NCBI RefSeq assembly: GCF_900156695.1 | Contig: NZ_FTOM01000001.1 | Coordinates: 682,001 to 746,000, forward strand | DNA: 64,000 nucleotides | From: Phaeovulum vinaykumarii | Lineage (GTDB): Bacteria; Pseudomonadota; Alphaproteobacteria; Rhodobacterales; Rhodobacteraceae | Direction: 5' to 3' | The notes under the pieces: model-generated | Told to the model about the DNA's origin: nothing | The model's database searches: none | What the model saw: the letters and a program-made list of their open reading frames with translations, nothing else | Shown here: positions 15,420-24,624 of the stretch, piece after piece | Layout of the letters: each line of letters begins with the position of its first letter | Position numbering within the stretch: the first letter of the stretch is position 1 | Position numbers and translations under genes: made by a program

Positions 15420-17112
15420 ATGGCAAGCAACGTCATCGTTGGCTACAGATACGCCGATTTCGTCGGCGATGTCCCCGCACCCGGCGCCAAGATCCGGCGG
15501 GCCCCGGATTTCTCGACCTCGACCTCGACCTCGGCCTATACCTACACGATCACCGACGATGACAGCGCCTTTGACGGCAGCGTCGCAGGCCCGCTGGACG
15601 CCAGCCAGACCGTTGTCGTGACGGATGCGCTGGGGGCGACGGTGGCCTCGGGCGACGTGCGCCTGGGCTACAAGGTGCTTCTGACCGAACCGGGCGGAAC
15701 CTCGATCATCGCCCATGAAGTCCACGTGAACGGCGTGCCCGCGGACGTGGTCGCGGAAACGTCGCTGGAGCCGGGCAAGACCTGCGAGATCACCTCATGG
15801 GTCAGCACCACCTCGGGGCTGGAGCCCGCCTATACCAGCCTGACCGCCCCTCCCTATGAGCAGACCGCCCCCAACCTTCTGGTCGGGGGTGAATATGGCG
15901 ATGACCTGCGCGGCGGCGACGGGGCCGATACGCTGGTGGTCAACGGCGGCAACGACACCCTCTCTGGCGAGGCCGGTGACGATTACCTGATCGGCGTTTC
16001 GGGCAAAGACCCTCTCTATGGCGGGATCGGCAACGACACGCTGGAGGCCTCCTCCGGCTCGGACGTGAGGGATGGCGGGGACGGCGACGATTCCATCATC
16101 GGCTCGACCACGAATGGCGGCGATACGATCCAGGGCGGGGCCGGCAACGACACGATTGCCGCGGGCATCGGCGCCAACCTGATCGAGGGCGGGGCGGATG
16201 ACGACCTGATCACCTCGGGCGCGGGCGCCGACGCGCTGGTCTTCTCGGACGGGCCGGGCGCCGACACGATCACCGATTTCGACAGGACGGATGATGGCGG
16301 CGGCCGCACCGTCGATCAGTTCGATGTCTCACGAATGACCGATCTGGGCGGCAACCCGGTCAACGCCTGGGATGTCGATGTCACCTGTGACGGTGCGGGC
16401 AATGCGCTGCTGCCCCCCAACGGCGAGACGATCGTCCTGCTGGGGCTCGGCCCGCTGGCGCGGAAGACCGCGCCGAAATTGTTCGCCGCGGGCATTCCCT
16501 GCCTTGTCGCGGGCGCGGGCGCCGACACGCCACGGGGCCCGCGCGCCGTCGGGACGCTGCGCCCCGGCGATCTGGTCCATATCCGCAACGCCCCCCCAGC
16601 CCGTCGTCTGGGCCGGACGGCGACGGCTTACTCGCGACGAGATCCAGGCCGATGCGCGCCTCTGCCCCGTCGAAATCCGGGCCGGGGCGTTCGGCAATGC
16701 CCGGCCCCTGCGGCTCTCGGCACAGCATTGCCTATGGGTGCCCGAAGGCGCCGGCGGCGCGCTGGAGCCGGCCTCGCGCCGGGCGCTGCTGGCCACGGCG
16801 CCGCGGCTTCTGCCGGCGCTTCTGGGGGGCCTGCCGCCCGAACAGGTCTATTCCCCGCGCGTCCGCCCCGTCTTGCGCCGCAAGCAGGTCAGCGCGGCCG
16901 CCTTCACCCGCTGGCGCGACCGGCCCCCTGCCGCCAATGCCGCCCGCACGACCAGCCCCTGCAACCACCCTGCCCGCGTCCGATCCGGCCGGGACAGCGC
17001 CGCCGCATCCGCACGGCCCCTGAACGGCCCCAGAACGGCTCAGGCCCGGCGCATGTCTCAGGACGGCGCGCCCGGCGCGGGCCAGCCCCCCTGGGCCTCG
17101 GCGCGCCCATAG
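15420..17112 (+). pseudogene. RTX (hemolysin-type) Hint-domain protein, frameshifted at a C7 tract
   Basis: The first part is a beta-rich N-terminal domain (about residues 1-155) followed by calcium-binding RTX repeats such as GGDGADTLV, GNDTLSGEAGDD, GGIGNDTLEA and GGAGNDTIAAG (about 160-275). Near residue 360 a Hint domain begins (PCLVAGAGADTPRGPRAVGTLRPGDLV). At the C7 tract 16591-16597 the frame shifts: the remainder of the Hint domain (PQPVVWAGRRRL... RPLRLSAQHCLW) is read in the next frame and ends at 17112. Removing one C restores a single reading frame of about 560 residues. Such proteins are secreted by type I systems in Rhodobacteraceae. This may be a true lesion, phase variation or a sequencing error. 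Confidence 0.7.
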
Positions 17113-17705
17113 AGCATGCGATCATGTTCGGCCTGTTCCTCGGGCGTGAAGCGCTGTCGCACCACCCGCGCGGGCACGCCATGCACCACGGAATAAGGCG
17201 GCACATCCCGCGTCACCAGCGCGCCGGACCCGATCACCGATCCCCGTCCGATCCGCACGCCCTCGATGATCGTCACGCGGCTTCCGACCCAGCATTCGGC
17301 CTCGATCACGGTCACGGGGCGGGGCTTGTCGGCAAAGTCGAGCCGCATCGGGCGGGTCGGCGTGCGCATGCCGTGATCGTTCCCGATCACCTGCACGCCC
17401 GAGGACAGCATGGTCAGATCGCCCACCACCACCGGACCGTTGAATTCGGCCGAATGACCGAACGAGGCGTAATGCCCGAACCGCGCCCCGCGCACACGGG
17501 CCTTGCGGGCCCAATGCCCCCCCCGGCCCATGACCGCGATCCTCAGCCGGCGCTGTATCAGCGGCAGGATCAGACGGCGCAGGATCGCCTTCGGGGGGGA
17601 CTCGATCTCCTGGGCGCAGCGCGCAAGGATTTCGGGGCGCACCCGCATCGGCGCTTCAACGTCATCGGTCCACCGCCTGCGATTGGCGCTCGGACGCCAC
17701 ATCAA
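17058..17705 (-). CDS. Left-handed beta-helix acyltransferase
   Basis: The 215-aa product has hexapeptide-repeat character from about residue 75, with PVVVGDLTMLSSGVQVIGN, CWVGSRVTIIEGVRIGRGSVIGSG and GALVTRDVPPYSVVHGVPARVV, typical of the WcaF / maltose-type O-acetyltransferase family. Asp-His (NDHG) marks the catalytic region. The acceptor is unknown; surface sugars are common for the family. ATG 17648 (MRVRPEILARC) is a plausible later start. Its 3' end overlaps the frameshifted RTX-Hint gene by 55 nt, convergently. Confidence 0.8.
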   Translation of the reverse strand: MMWRPSANRRRWTDDVEAPMRVRPEILARCAQEIESPPKAILRRLILPLIQRRLRIAVMGRGGHWARKARVRGARFGHYASFGHSAEFNGPVVVGDLTMLSSGVQVIGNDHGMRTPTRPMRLDFADKPRPVTVIEAECWVGSRVTIIEGVRIGRGSVIGSGALVTRDVPPYSVVHGVPARVVRQRFTPEEQAEHDRMLYGRAEAQGGWPAPGAPS

Positions 17706-17894
17706 GCCAGAAATGAGAACTACTCCCCAGCTGTCAGCCGGTCATGTTGGCATGAAGCGCGTTTCGTTAACATTTAGCGCGAAACCGCCGCGAAAGGGCA
17801 AGACATGAACGGCCGGAAAGGGCGATCGCCCCCGCCCTGATGCCGATATCGCCCAAGGTGCGGGCGCCCAAGCGCCCGAAATCCGGCCGACGGG

Positions 17895-19100
17895 TCAGAA
17901 ATCGTCGTCGAGATCGGCAATCTCGGGCATCGGGCGCAGGAAATCGGGCAGCAGCGCCGGCGGCGCCGCCCCGCCGACCGGATCGGCCAGCAGTGCCGAG
18001 ACCATCTCGCGCGCGGCCGCCGGATCGTCGACGATCGCCCACAGGCAGCGCATGTCGGCTTCGAACAGATCGGGGTCGATCCCGCCGGCATCGCGCAGCT
18101 TTTCCAGTTCGCGCATGACCTCGATCGCATAGCCGCGCAATTCGGCCGCGGCCGGCGTCTCGTCGGCATGCGCGTCATGTTGCAGGGCATGGGCGAAGGT
18201 GAAGACGACCAGCTGCGACAGCGCATCGCCCGGCCGCGCGCCGCGGCTGATGCGGTCGGCGATCAGCCCCTCGCCCGCATGCGTCAGCTCAAGCCCCAGC
18301 GTCTCGAGCACCTCGCGCAGATCGGCCATCACCGCCGGGTCGAGCCCGACGCTGTCGGCATCGACCGGAACGCCGCCCAGCTCCTCGGTAAAGGCCCACA
18401 GATCGGCGCGGCGCGGGGCGGCGGGACGTGCAGACGGGGTGGGCGCGGGCCGGGGTGCGACCTCGGGGGCAGGCGCGACCGGCGCATCCTCGATCGGGGT
18501 GGCGGGGGCAATTGCTTCAGCTTCGGGCGCTTCGGGTTGGGGGGCTTCAAACTGGGGCGCCGGGGCATCAGCCGTATCGGATGCGGGCGTCTCGGATGCG
18601 GGCGCGTCGGGAACAAGCGTCTCAGGCCCCGGCTCTGCAACCACCGGCTCCGCGACCACCGTTTCGGGCGCGGGAAGGTCGGCCACCGGCGGCTCCGAGG
18701 CTTCCGCAGCAACCGACGCCATCGCGTCCGGCACCAGCGCTTCCGGCGCCGCCTCGTCCGCTTCAACCTCGGGAATGTCGGGCTCTGGGGCTTCGGCTTC
18801 AGGGGCTTCAACCTCGGGAATTTCGGGCTCGGGCGCAACCAGCGCCAGCCCCGCCGCGGTCGGCTGCACCAGCGTCACCGCCTGCGCGCCGAAGACCCGC
18901 CGCAGGAAGGACGGCTTCTGCGTGATCTCCTCGGCCAGGCCAAGCGTCTTCAGCCGCCCCAGCGGCCGCGCCAGCTCGAGCCCGCGCCCGCGCACCTCGA
19001 CCGACAGCGCATTGCGCTCGATCGGTCCACGGTCGGCGTGCAGGGCACACAGCATGTCCAGAAGGTCGCGTTCGATGCGATCGAGGGGTTTATCCTGCAT
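17895..19100 (-). CDS. Hypothetical protein with acidic Pro/Ala linker
   Basis: The 401-aa product has three parts: an N-terminal folded region (about 1-85, MQDKPLDRIERDLLDMLCALHADRG...) that looks like a winged-helix or other small helical domain, a long low-complexity linker (about 88-235) of repeated EAPE/EVE/APA units, and a helical C-terminal domain (about 240-401) with QLVVFTFAHALQHDAHADE. There is no signal peptide or membrane segment. I recognise no family. It lies just downstream of the RNA helicase on the same strand, 127 bp away. Confidence 0.6.
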   Translation of the reverse strand: MQDKPLDRIERDLLDMLCALHADRGPIERNALSVEVRGRGLELARPLGRLKTLGLAEEITQKPSFLRRVFGAQAVTLVQPTAAGLALVAPEPEIPEVEAPEAEAPEPDIPEVEADEAAPEALVPDAMASVAAEASEPPVADLPAPETVVAEPVVAEPGPETLVPDAPASETPASDTADAPAPQFEAPQPEAPEAEAIAPATPIEDAPVAPAPEVAPRPAPTPSARPAAPRRADLWAFTEELGGVPVDADSVGLDPAVMADLREVLETLGLELTHAGEGLIADRISRGARPGDALSQLVVFTFAHALQHDAHADETPAAAELRGYAIEVMRELEKLRDAGGIDPDLFEADMRCLWAIVDDPAAAREMVSALLADPVGGAAPPALLPDFLRPMPEIADLDDDF

Positions 19101-19227
19101 GGGCGCGCTCCCGAGTTTCGAGGAAGGGCGGAATCGCAGATCGACCCTGCCCCGTCAATCATTTCAAGCGCCCCCGCGCCGCGGCGATCAAGCGCGGCCG
19201 CCCCCGGTTTCCCTGGCCGAGGCCGGC

Positions 19228-21150
19228 TCAGCGCGCGCCGGGCGGCGGCTTCTTCGGGCTGCGCGGCTTGCGCGGCTTGGCACCGGGATCGGCGCTGGCG
19301 GCCGCGCGCGGCTTGGGCGCACCGGGCTTTGCGGCGCGCGGCTTGCGCGCGGGGGCGTCATCATCGACCCAGGGCGCACGGCCGGCTTTGGGCGCGGGCT
19401 TCTTCCAATGCGGCTTGCCCTCCTTGCGCAGGCCTTCGTTGCGGGGGCCTTCGTTGCGCGGGGCACGCGGCGCGGCGGTCTCCTCGGCCTCCGACCGGCG
19501 CGGGCGCGGGCCGGCGGGCGGGCCTGCGCGGCGCGGCGCAGATCCAGGCGCCGCCTTGCGCGCGGGCGCGAGATCGGGCGCACCGTCCATGGGGCGGATG
19601 TCGATCCCCTCCTCGAGGGTGCGCGCGGCCCCGATGCGCGCCGCAAGCCCCGCCGCGGCCCCTTCGGCGATCTGCACATAGGTCTCGGAGGGCTGCACCC
19701 GGATCGCGCCGATATCGGACTTGTCGAGATTGGCGCCTCGGCACAGAAGCGGCAGGATCCAGCGCGGCTCGGCATTCTCGCGCCGCCCGACCGACAGCGC
19801 GAACCAGCGCGACGGCCCGAAATCCGCCCGCGCCGGCCGGGGGCCGGGTTTCTCGTCGGGGGGGCTCAGCTCCTCGGGGGCCGAAAGGCCGGCACGGAAG
19901 AGACGCAGGCACGCGGTGGCGATCTCCTCGGGGCTGCGCTGGGCCAGAAGACGCGCGGCAAAGGCGGCTTCGTCGGCCTCGGCGGCCTTGCTCCACAGCG
20001 GGTCTTCCAGAAGCCGGGCCTCGTCGCGGGCGCGGATCGCCTCGGCGCTGGGCGGCTGGGTCCATTCGGCCTCGATCTTGGCGAACTTGAGCAGCCGCTC
20101 GGCCTTCTTGGTCAGCTTGGTCGGCACGATCAGCGCCGAGATCCCCTTGCGCCCGGCCCGCCCCGTGCGCCCCGAACGGTGAAGCAGCGCCTCGGTGTTG
20201 AGCGGCAGCTCGGCATGCACCACCAGATCCAGCCCCGGCAGGTCGATCCCGCGCGCCGCGACATCGGTCGCCACGCAGACCCGCGCGCGCCCGTCGCGCA
20301 TGGCCTGAAGCGCATGGCTGCGCGCGGCCTGGTTCAGCTCGCCCGACAGCGCCACGACCGACAGCCCGCGGTTGGCCAGACGCGCCGCAAGATGGGTGAC
20401 CGACGCGCGCGTATTGGCAAAGACGATGGCGTTCTCGGCGTCGTGATAGCGCAGAAGGTTGATGATGGCATGTTCGCTGTCATGCGGCGCAACCCACAGC
20501 ACCTGATAGGAAATATCCGTGTGCTGACGGGCCGAGCCCTTGGTCGACACGCGCAGCGCATCGCGCTGGAACTGTTCGGCCAGCCGCGCGATGACCGGCG
20601 ACACCGTGGCCGAGAACAAAAGCGTGCGGCGTTCCGCGGGCGCAGCCGAAAGGATCATCTCGAGATCCTCGCGGAAGCCCAGGTCCAGCATCTCGTCGGC
20701 CTCGTCCAGAACCACCGCGCGCAGGGCGTCGGTCTCGAGCGAGCCGCGCCGCAGGTGGTCGCACAGCCGCCCCGGCGTGCCCACGACGATATGCGCGCCC
20801 CGCTCCAGCGCGCGGCGTTCGTCGCGCATGTCCATGCCGCCGACGCAGGTGACGACACGCCCCCCCGCCTGACCATAGAGCCAGCCCAGCTCGCGCGCGA
20901 CCTGAAGCGCCAGCTCGCGCGTCGGCGCCACGACCAGCGCCAGCGGCGCCGCCGCCAGCCCGAGGCGCTCGGCCTCGCCCAGCAGATCGGGCGCGATCGC
21001 CAGCCCGAAGCCCACCGTCTTGCCCGATCCCGTCTGCGCCGAAACCAGAAGATCCCGCCCCTGCACCTCGGGCGCGGTCACGGCCTCCTGCACCTCGGTC
21101 AAAGTATCATAGCCACGCTCGGACAGAGCGGCGGAAAGCGTCGGGTTCAT
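19228..21150 (-). CDS. DEAD-box RNA helicase
   Basis: The 640-aa product carries all core motifs: AQTGSGKT (about 38-45), PTRELA, a DEAD Walker B ([13 protein letters not shown]), SAT, and [13 protein letters not shown] in motif VI. After residue 450 comes a DbpA-like RNA-binding domain ([26 protein letters not shown]) and a long Arg/Pro/Lys-rich tail. This matches CsdA/DeaD-type helicases in ribosome assembly and RNA decay, probably useful in the cold. The start at 21150 ([21 protein letters not shown]) fits the Q-motif spacing. Confidence 0.9.
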   Translation of the reverse strand: MNPTLSAALSERGYDTLTEVQEAVTAPEVQGRDLLVSAQTGSGKTVGFGLAIAPDLLGEAERLGLAAAPLALVVAPTRELALQVARELGWLYGQAGGRVVTCVGGMDMRDERRALERGAHIVVGTPGRLCDHLRRGSLETDALRAVVLDEADEMLDLGFREDLEMILSAAPAERRTLLFSATVSPVIARLAEQFQRDALRVSTKGSARQHTDISYQVLWVAPHDSEHAIINLLRYHDAENAIVFANTRASVTHLAARLANRGLSVVALSGELNQAARSHALQAMRDGRARVCVATDVAARGIDLPGLDLVVHAELPLNTEALLHRSGRTGRAGRKGISALIVPTKLTKKAERLLKFAKIEAEWTQPPSAEAIRARDEARLLEDPLWSKAAEADEAAFAARLLAQRSPEEIATACLRLFRAGLSAPEELSPPDEKPGPRPARADFGPSRWFALSVGRRENAEPRWILPLLCRGANLDKSDIGAIRVQPSETYVQIAEGAAAGLAARIGAARTLEEGIDIRPMDGAPDLAPARKAAPGSAPRRAGPPAGPRPRRSEAEETAAPRAPRNEGPRNEGLRKEGKPHWKKPAPKAGRAPWVDDDAPARKPRAAKPGAPKPRAAASADPGAKPRKPRSPKKPPPGAR

Positions 21151-21379
21151 ATGGGGGTATCCGGGTGTCAGGTCTGGCGCCACACGCGCCCTGCGCGGCC
21201 CGAGACTCGGGGCCGCGGGTCCACGTAACGCGCATTGGCTGCAAAGTATACGAATTTTCGCGCAAAGGGAAATGCCCCCCTCTCCCGTCCCCGTCAAGCC
21301 CCTCGCGGATCGCGCTTGCCCTGGGCCGGGCTCCGCCCCATGTCATGGGCTGCGAATTTTCAGCGCTGCGAGAGGGCCG

Positions 21380-21589
21380 ATGCCCCGAATGACCCGGAAA
21401 TCAGATCTGCCGGTGAAGACCTGTGCCCGCTGCGGGCGCCCCTTCACCTGGCGGCGCAAATGGGCCCGCGTCTGGGACGAGGTGCGGTATTGTTCCGACC
21501 GCTGTCGCGGGGCGCGCAACGGCGTCACGAAACACGGAAATTACCGTAATGACGGAAGTGCTGGAATTGGCGAATTTTCGGGAAAATGA
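21380..21589 (+). CDS. DUF2256 small zinc-finger-like protein
   Basis: The 69-aa product has [14 protein letters not shown]...[10 protein letters not shown], a CxxC/CxxxC layout typical of DUF2256, a short family that commonly neighbours cryptochrome/photolyase genes. It probably binds zinc. ATG 21389 is an alternative start. Its stop lies 1 nt before the photolyase ATG, so the pair is co-translated. Confidence 0.75.
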   Translation: MPRMTRKSDLPVKTCARCGRPFTWRRKWARVWDEVRYCSDRCRGARNGVTKHGNYRNDGSAGIGEFSGK

Positions 21590-21590
21590 A

Positions 21591-23117
21591 ATGCCGCGCC
21601 TTATCCTGGTGCTGGGCGATCAGCTGTCCGAGCATCTTTCCGCCCTGCGCCAGGCCGAAAAGGGGCGCGATATCATCGTGATGGCCGAAGTCATGGCCGA
21701 GGCGACGCATGTCCCCCACCACCCGCAGAAGATCGCGCTGTTCCTGACCGCGATGCGCAAATTCGCCGCCCGGCTGCGCGCGCAAGGTCACCGTGTCGCC
21801 TATGGCCGGCTGGACGATCCCGAAACCGCGCCGTCGATCCCCGCCGAATTGCTGCGCCGCGCGGCCGAGACCGGCGCGACCCGGATCGTCGCCACCACGC
21901 CCGGCGACTGGCGCCTGATCGCCGCGCTCGAGGCGCTGCCCCTGCCCGTCGAGATGCGGCCCGACGACCGCTTCCTGTGCAGCGCGGAGGATTTCGCGCG
22001 CTGGGCCGAGGGGCGAAAGCAGCTGCGGATGGAATGGTTCTACCGCGAGATGCGCCGCCGCACCGGCCTTCTTATGCAGGACGGACAGCCCCTGGGCGGG
22101 CGCTGGAACTTCGACGCCGAGAACCGCAAGCCGGCAGCCCCCGACCTTCTGCGCCCGCGCCCGAAGCGCTTCCCCCCCGACCCCGAAACCGAGGCCGTTC
22201 TGGATCTGGTCGAGACGCGCTTTGCGGGCCATTTCGGGCGCCTGCGCCCCTTTCACTGGCCGACCGACCGCCCCCAGGCCCTTGAAGCGCTTGAGCATTT
22301 CATCACCCACGCCCTGCCGCGCTTTGGCGACGAACAGGATGCGATGCTGACCGATGAGCCGTTCCTGAGCCATTCGCTGCTGTCCTCGAGCCTCAATCTG
22401 GGGCTGCTTGACCCGCGCGAGGTCTGCCGCGCCGCCGAGGCCGCCTATCACCGCGGCGCGGCGCCCCTGAACGCGGTCGAGGGTTTCATCCGCCAGATCC
22501 TGGGCTGGCGCGAATTCGTCCGCGGGATCTGGGCGCTGGGGGGCCCCGCGGCGCTCGGGGACAACGCGCTGGGCCATGACGCGCCGCTGCCCGCGCTTTT
22601 CTGGGGCGGCCCCACGCGGATGGCCTGCCTGTCGGCCGCGGTCAGACAGACGCGCGATCTGGCCTATGCCCATCACATCCAGCGGCTGATGCTGACCGGG
22701 AATTTCGCGCTGCTGGCCGGGGTGGCCCCGGCGCGCGTGCATGAATGGTATCTGGCCATCTACATCGACGCGATCGAATGGGTCGAGGCGCCGAACACGC
22801 TGGGCATGAGCCAGTTCGCCGACGGCGGGCGGCTGGGCTCGAAACCCTATGTGTCCTCGGGGGCTTACATCGACCGGATGTCGGATTATTGCCGCGGCTG
22901 CGCCTATCGGGTCCGCGACCGCACCGGCCCGCGCGCCTGCCCGTTCAACCTGCTCTACTGGCATTTCCTCGACCGCCACCGCGACCGCCTGGCCGGGAAC
23001 CCGCGCATGGCGCAGATGTATCGGACCTGGGACAGGATGGCGCCCGATCACCGCGCACAGGTGCTGTCCGAGGCCACGGCGCTTCTGGCGCGGCTGCACG
23101 GCGGCGCCGAGGTCTGA
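21591..23117 (+). CDS. FeS bacterial cryptochrome/photolyase (CryB/PhrB type)
   Basis: The 508-aa product starts MPRLILVLGDQLSEHLSAL, the usual opening of the FeS-BCP class. Four cysteines for the 4Fe-4S cluster are visible: near 345 (RMACLSA), 433 and 436 (YCRGCAYR) and 449 (ACPFN), the same spacing as in PhrB. FAD-binding segments such as WVEAPNTLGMSQFADGG are present. Family members repair (6-4) photoproducts or sense blue light. The alternative ATG 21549 would add 14 residues and overlap DUF2256. Confidence 0.85.
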   Translation: MPRLILVLGDQLSEHLSALRQAEKGRDIIVMAEVMAEATHVPHHPQKIALFLTAMRKFAARLRAQGHRVAYGRLDDPETAPSIPAELLRRAAETGATRIVATTPGDWRLIAALEALPLPVEMRPDDRFLCSAEDFARWAEGRKQLRMEWFYREMRRRTGLLMQDGQPLGGRWNFDAENRKPAAPDLLRPRPKRFPPDPETEAVLDLVETRFAGHFGRLRPFHWPTDRPQALEALEHFITHALPRFGDEQDAMLTDEPFLSHSLLSSSLNLGLLDPREVCRAAEAAYHRGAAPLNAVEGFIRQILGWREFVRGIWALGGPAALGDNALGHDAPLPALFWGGPTRMACLSAAVRQTRDLAYAHHIQRLMLTGNFALLAGVAPARVHEWYLAIYIDAIEWVEAPNTLGMSQFADGGRLGSKPYVSSGAYIDRMSDYCRGCAYRVRDRTGPRACPFNLLYWHFLDRHRDRLAGNPRMAQMYRTWDRMAPDHRAQVLSEATALLARLHGGAEV

Positions 23118-23123
23118 GCGGGT

Positions 23124-23570
23124 TCAGCCCTTGCCCGCGCAGAGCGAGCAGATCCGCCGCGTCGCCAGTTCGTAGCCCTCGACCCCCAGCCCCGCCAGCA
23201 CCCCGTCGGCGCGCAGCGAGACATAGGAATGATGGCGGAAGGCCTCGCGCTTGTGCACGTTCGAGATGTGGCATTCGATCACCGGCCCCTCGAAGGTGTG
23301 GAGCGCGTCGAGAATGGCCACCGAGGTATGGGTGAAGGCGCCGGGATTGATGACGATGCCGCAGGCCTCGTGCCGGGCCTGGTGGATCGTGTCGATGATG
23401 ACGCCCTCGTGGTTGGACTGGAACAGCCGCACCGCAAAGCCGCGCTCGGCGGCGACGGCGGCGCAATTGCGTTCCACGTCGGCCAGGGTGTCATGGCCAT
23501 AGATCTCGGGTTGGCGCTGGCCCAGAAGGTTCAGGTTCGGTCCGTTCAGGATGAAGATCGTCTTGCTCAT
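23124..23570 (-). CDS. aroQ: Type II 3-dehydroquinate dehydratase
   Basis: The 148-aa product matches the type II family in length and motifs: [20 protein letters not shown] with the catalytic Tyr, [32 protein letters not shown] and [17 protein letters not shown]. It dehydrates 3-dehydroquinate to 3-dehydroshikimate. It can serve aromatic amino acid synthesis or, with the shikimate dehydrogenase-like gene next to it, quinate breakdown. It is transcribed divergently from that gene. Confidence 0.92.
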   Translation of the reverse strand: MSKTIFILNGPNLNLLGQRQPEIYGHDTLADVERNCAAVAAERGFAVRLFQSNHEGVIIDTIHQARHEACGIVINPGAFTHTSVAILDALHTFEGPVIECHISNVHKREAFRHHSYVSLRADGVLAGLGVEGYELATRRICSLCAGKG

Positions 23571-23720
23571 CGGCCCCTCGCTGCTGTCGCGCGCATCATC
23601 GCAGGTTCGCCGCCGTGCGCCAGCCCCCGCAACGCCAGGAGGCGCGCAGATCCCCGCTGGACCCGCGCAGGCCAAGCCGCCATCCTGTGCGCCAGCCGTC
23701 CGCGCGCAAAAGGATCCGCG

Positions 23721-24624
23721 ATGCCCCCCGCCCCGACGATGCCCCCTCCACCGTCGATATCCCCGGCCCCGACCGACCGCAGCTTCCGCCTTGGCCTGAT
23801 CGGCGGCAACATCACCGCGACACGTTCGCCCGCGCTTCATATCGCCTGCGGCCGGTCGCTGGGGCGCAATGTCACCTATGACCTGATCATCCCGGCCGAG
23901 CGCGACCGCGATCTGGGTGCGATCCTGGCGCGATGTGCCGCCCAGGGCTTTGATGGCGTCAACGTCACCTATCCCCACAAGGAAGAGGTGACCGCCCCTG
24001 TCGCCCCCGGCGCGCCGGTCGTGGCGGCGATGGGCGCGGCCAATACGGTGACCTTCGGCGCCGGGGGCCTGCGCGCCTTCAACACCGATCATGCGGGCTT
24101 CGTGGCCGCCTGGCGTGCGCGGTTCGGCACCGCCGCGCCCGGACGGGTGCTGATCCTGGGCGCGGGCGGCGTGGGCCGGGCGCTGGCCTTCGGGCTGGCC
24201 GATCTGGGCGCGGCCGAGATCGGCCAGCACGCCCCCGAAACCGCCCGGATCACCGGGCTGGCGGGGGCACTGGCCCTTCACGCCCCGGTCCCGGTGCGCA
24301 CGGCTGATCCTGCGGAACTGCACGATCTGGCCGGGTTTGACGGCGTGGTCAATTGCACGCCGCTGGGGATGGAGGGGCGCCCCGGCTCGCCGCTCTCAGG
24401 CCCGCTCTCGGGGCGGCCAGGCTGGGCGTTCGATGCGGTCCCCCCCCGCCGACACGCCCTTTCGCCGCCAGCTCGTGTCGCAGGGCGCCGCCTTCCTGTC
24501 GGGGTTCGAGCTCTTCTTCCACCAGGGGCTGGCCGCGTTCGAGATCTTCACCGGGCTGCGGGTCGAGGACCGCGACTGGGTGCGCGCCTTTCTCACCCAC
24601 AGCCCCAGCGGATCCCCGCCCTAG
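23721..24624 (+). pseudogene. Shikimate/quinate dehydrogenase-like, frameshifted at a C8 tract
   Basis: The frame from 23721 encodes an AroE-like N-terminus ([19 protein letters not shown]), the catalytic Lys in [11 protein letters not shown], Asp in NTDHAGF, an NADP-binding GAGGVGRAL, and [10 protein letters not shown]. At C8 (24440-24447) the frame breaks in the region that normally reads VYTPxDTPF. The C-terminus (DTPFRRQLVSQGAAFLSGFELFFHQG) continues in the next frame to 24624. Total length of about 300 aa matches the family. An AAGGA precedes the ATG. The last 4 nt overlap the diheme gene. It could be a real pseudogene or a one-base sequencing error. Confidence 0.8.

Noticed and set aside
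15111-17777. Continuous 888-aa RTX frame to 17777
   Set aside because: After 16597 the frame has low-complexity Arg/Pro content and lies antisense to the acyltransferase; the true Hint continuation is in the next frame.
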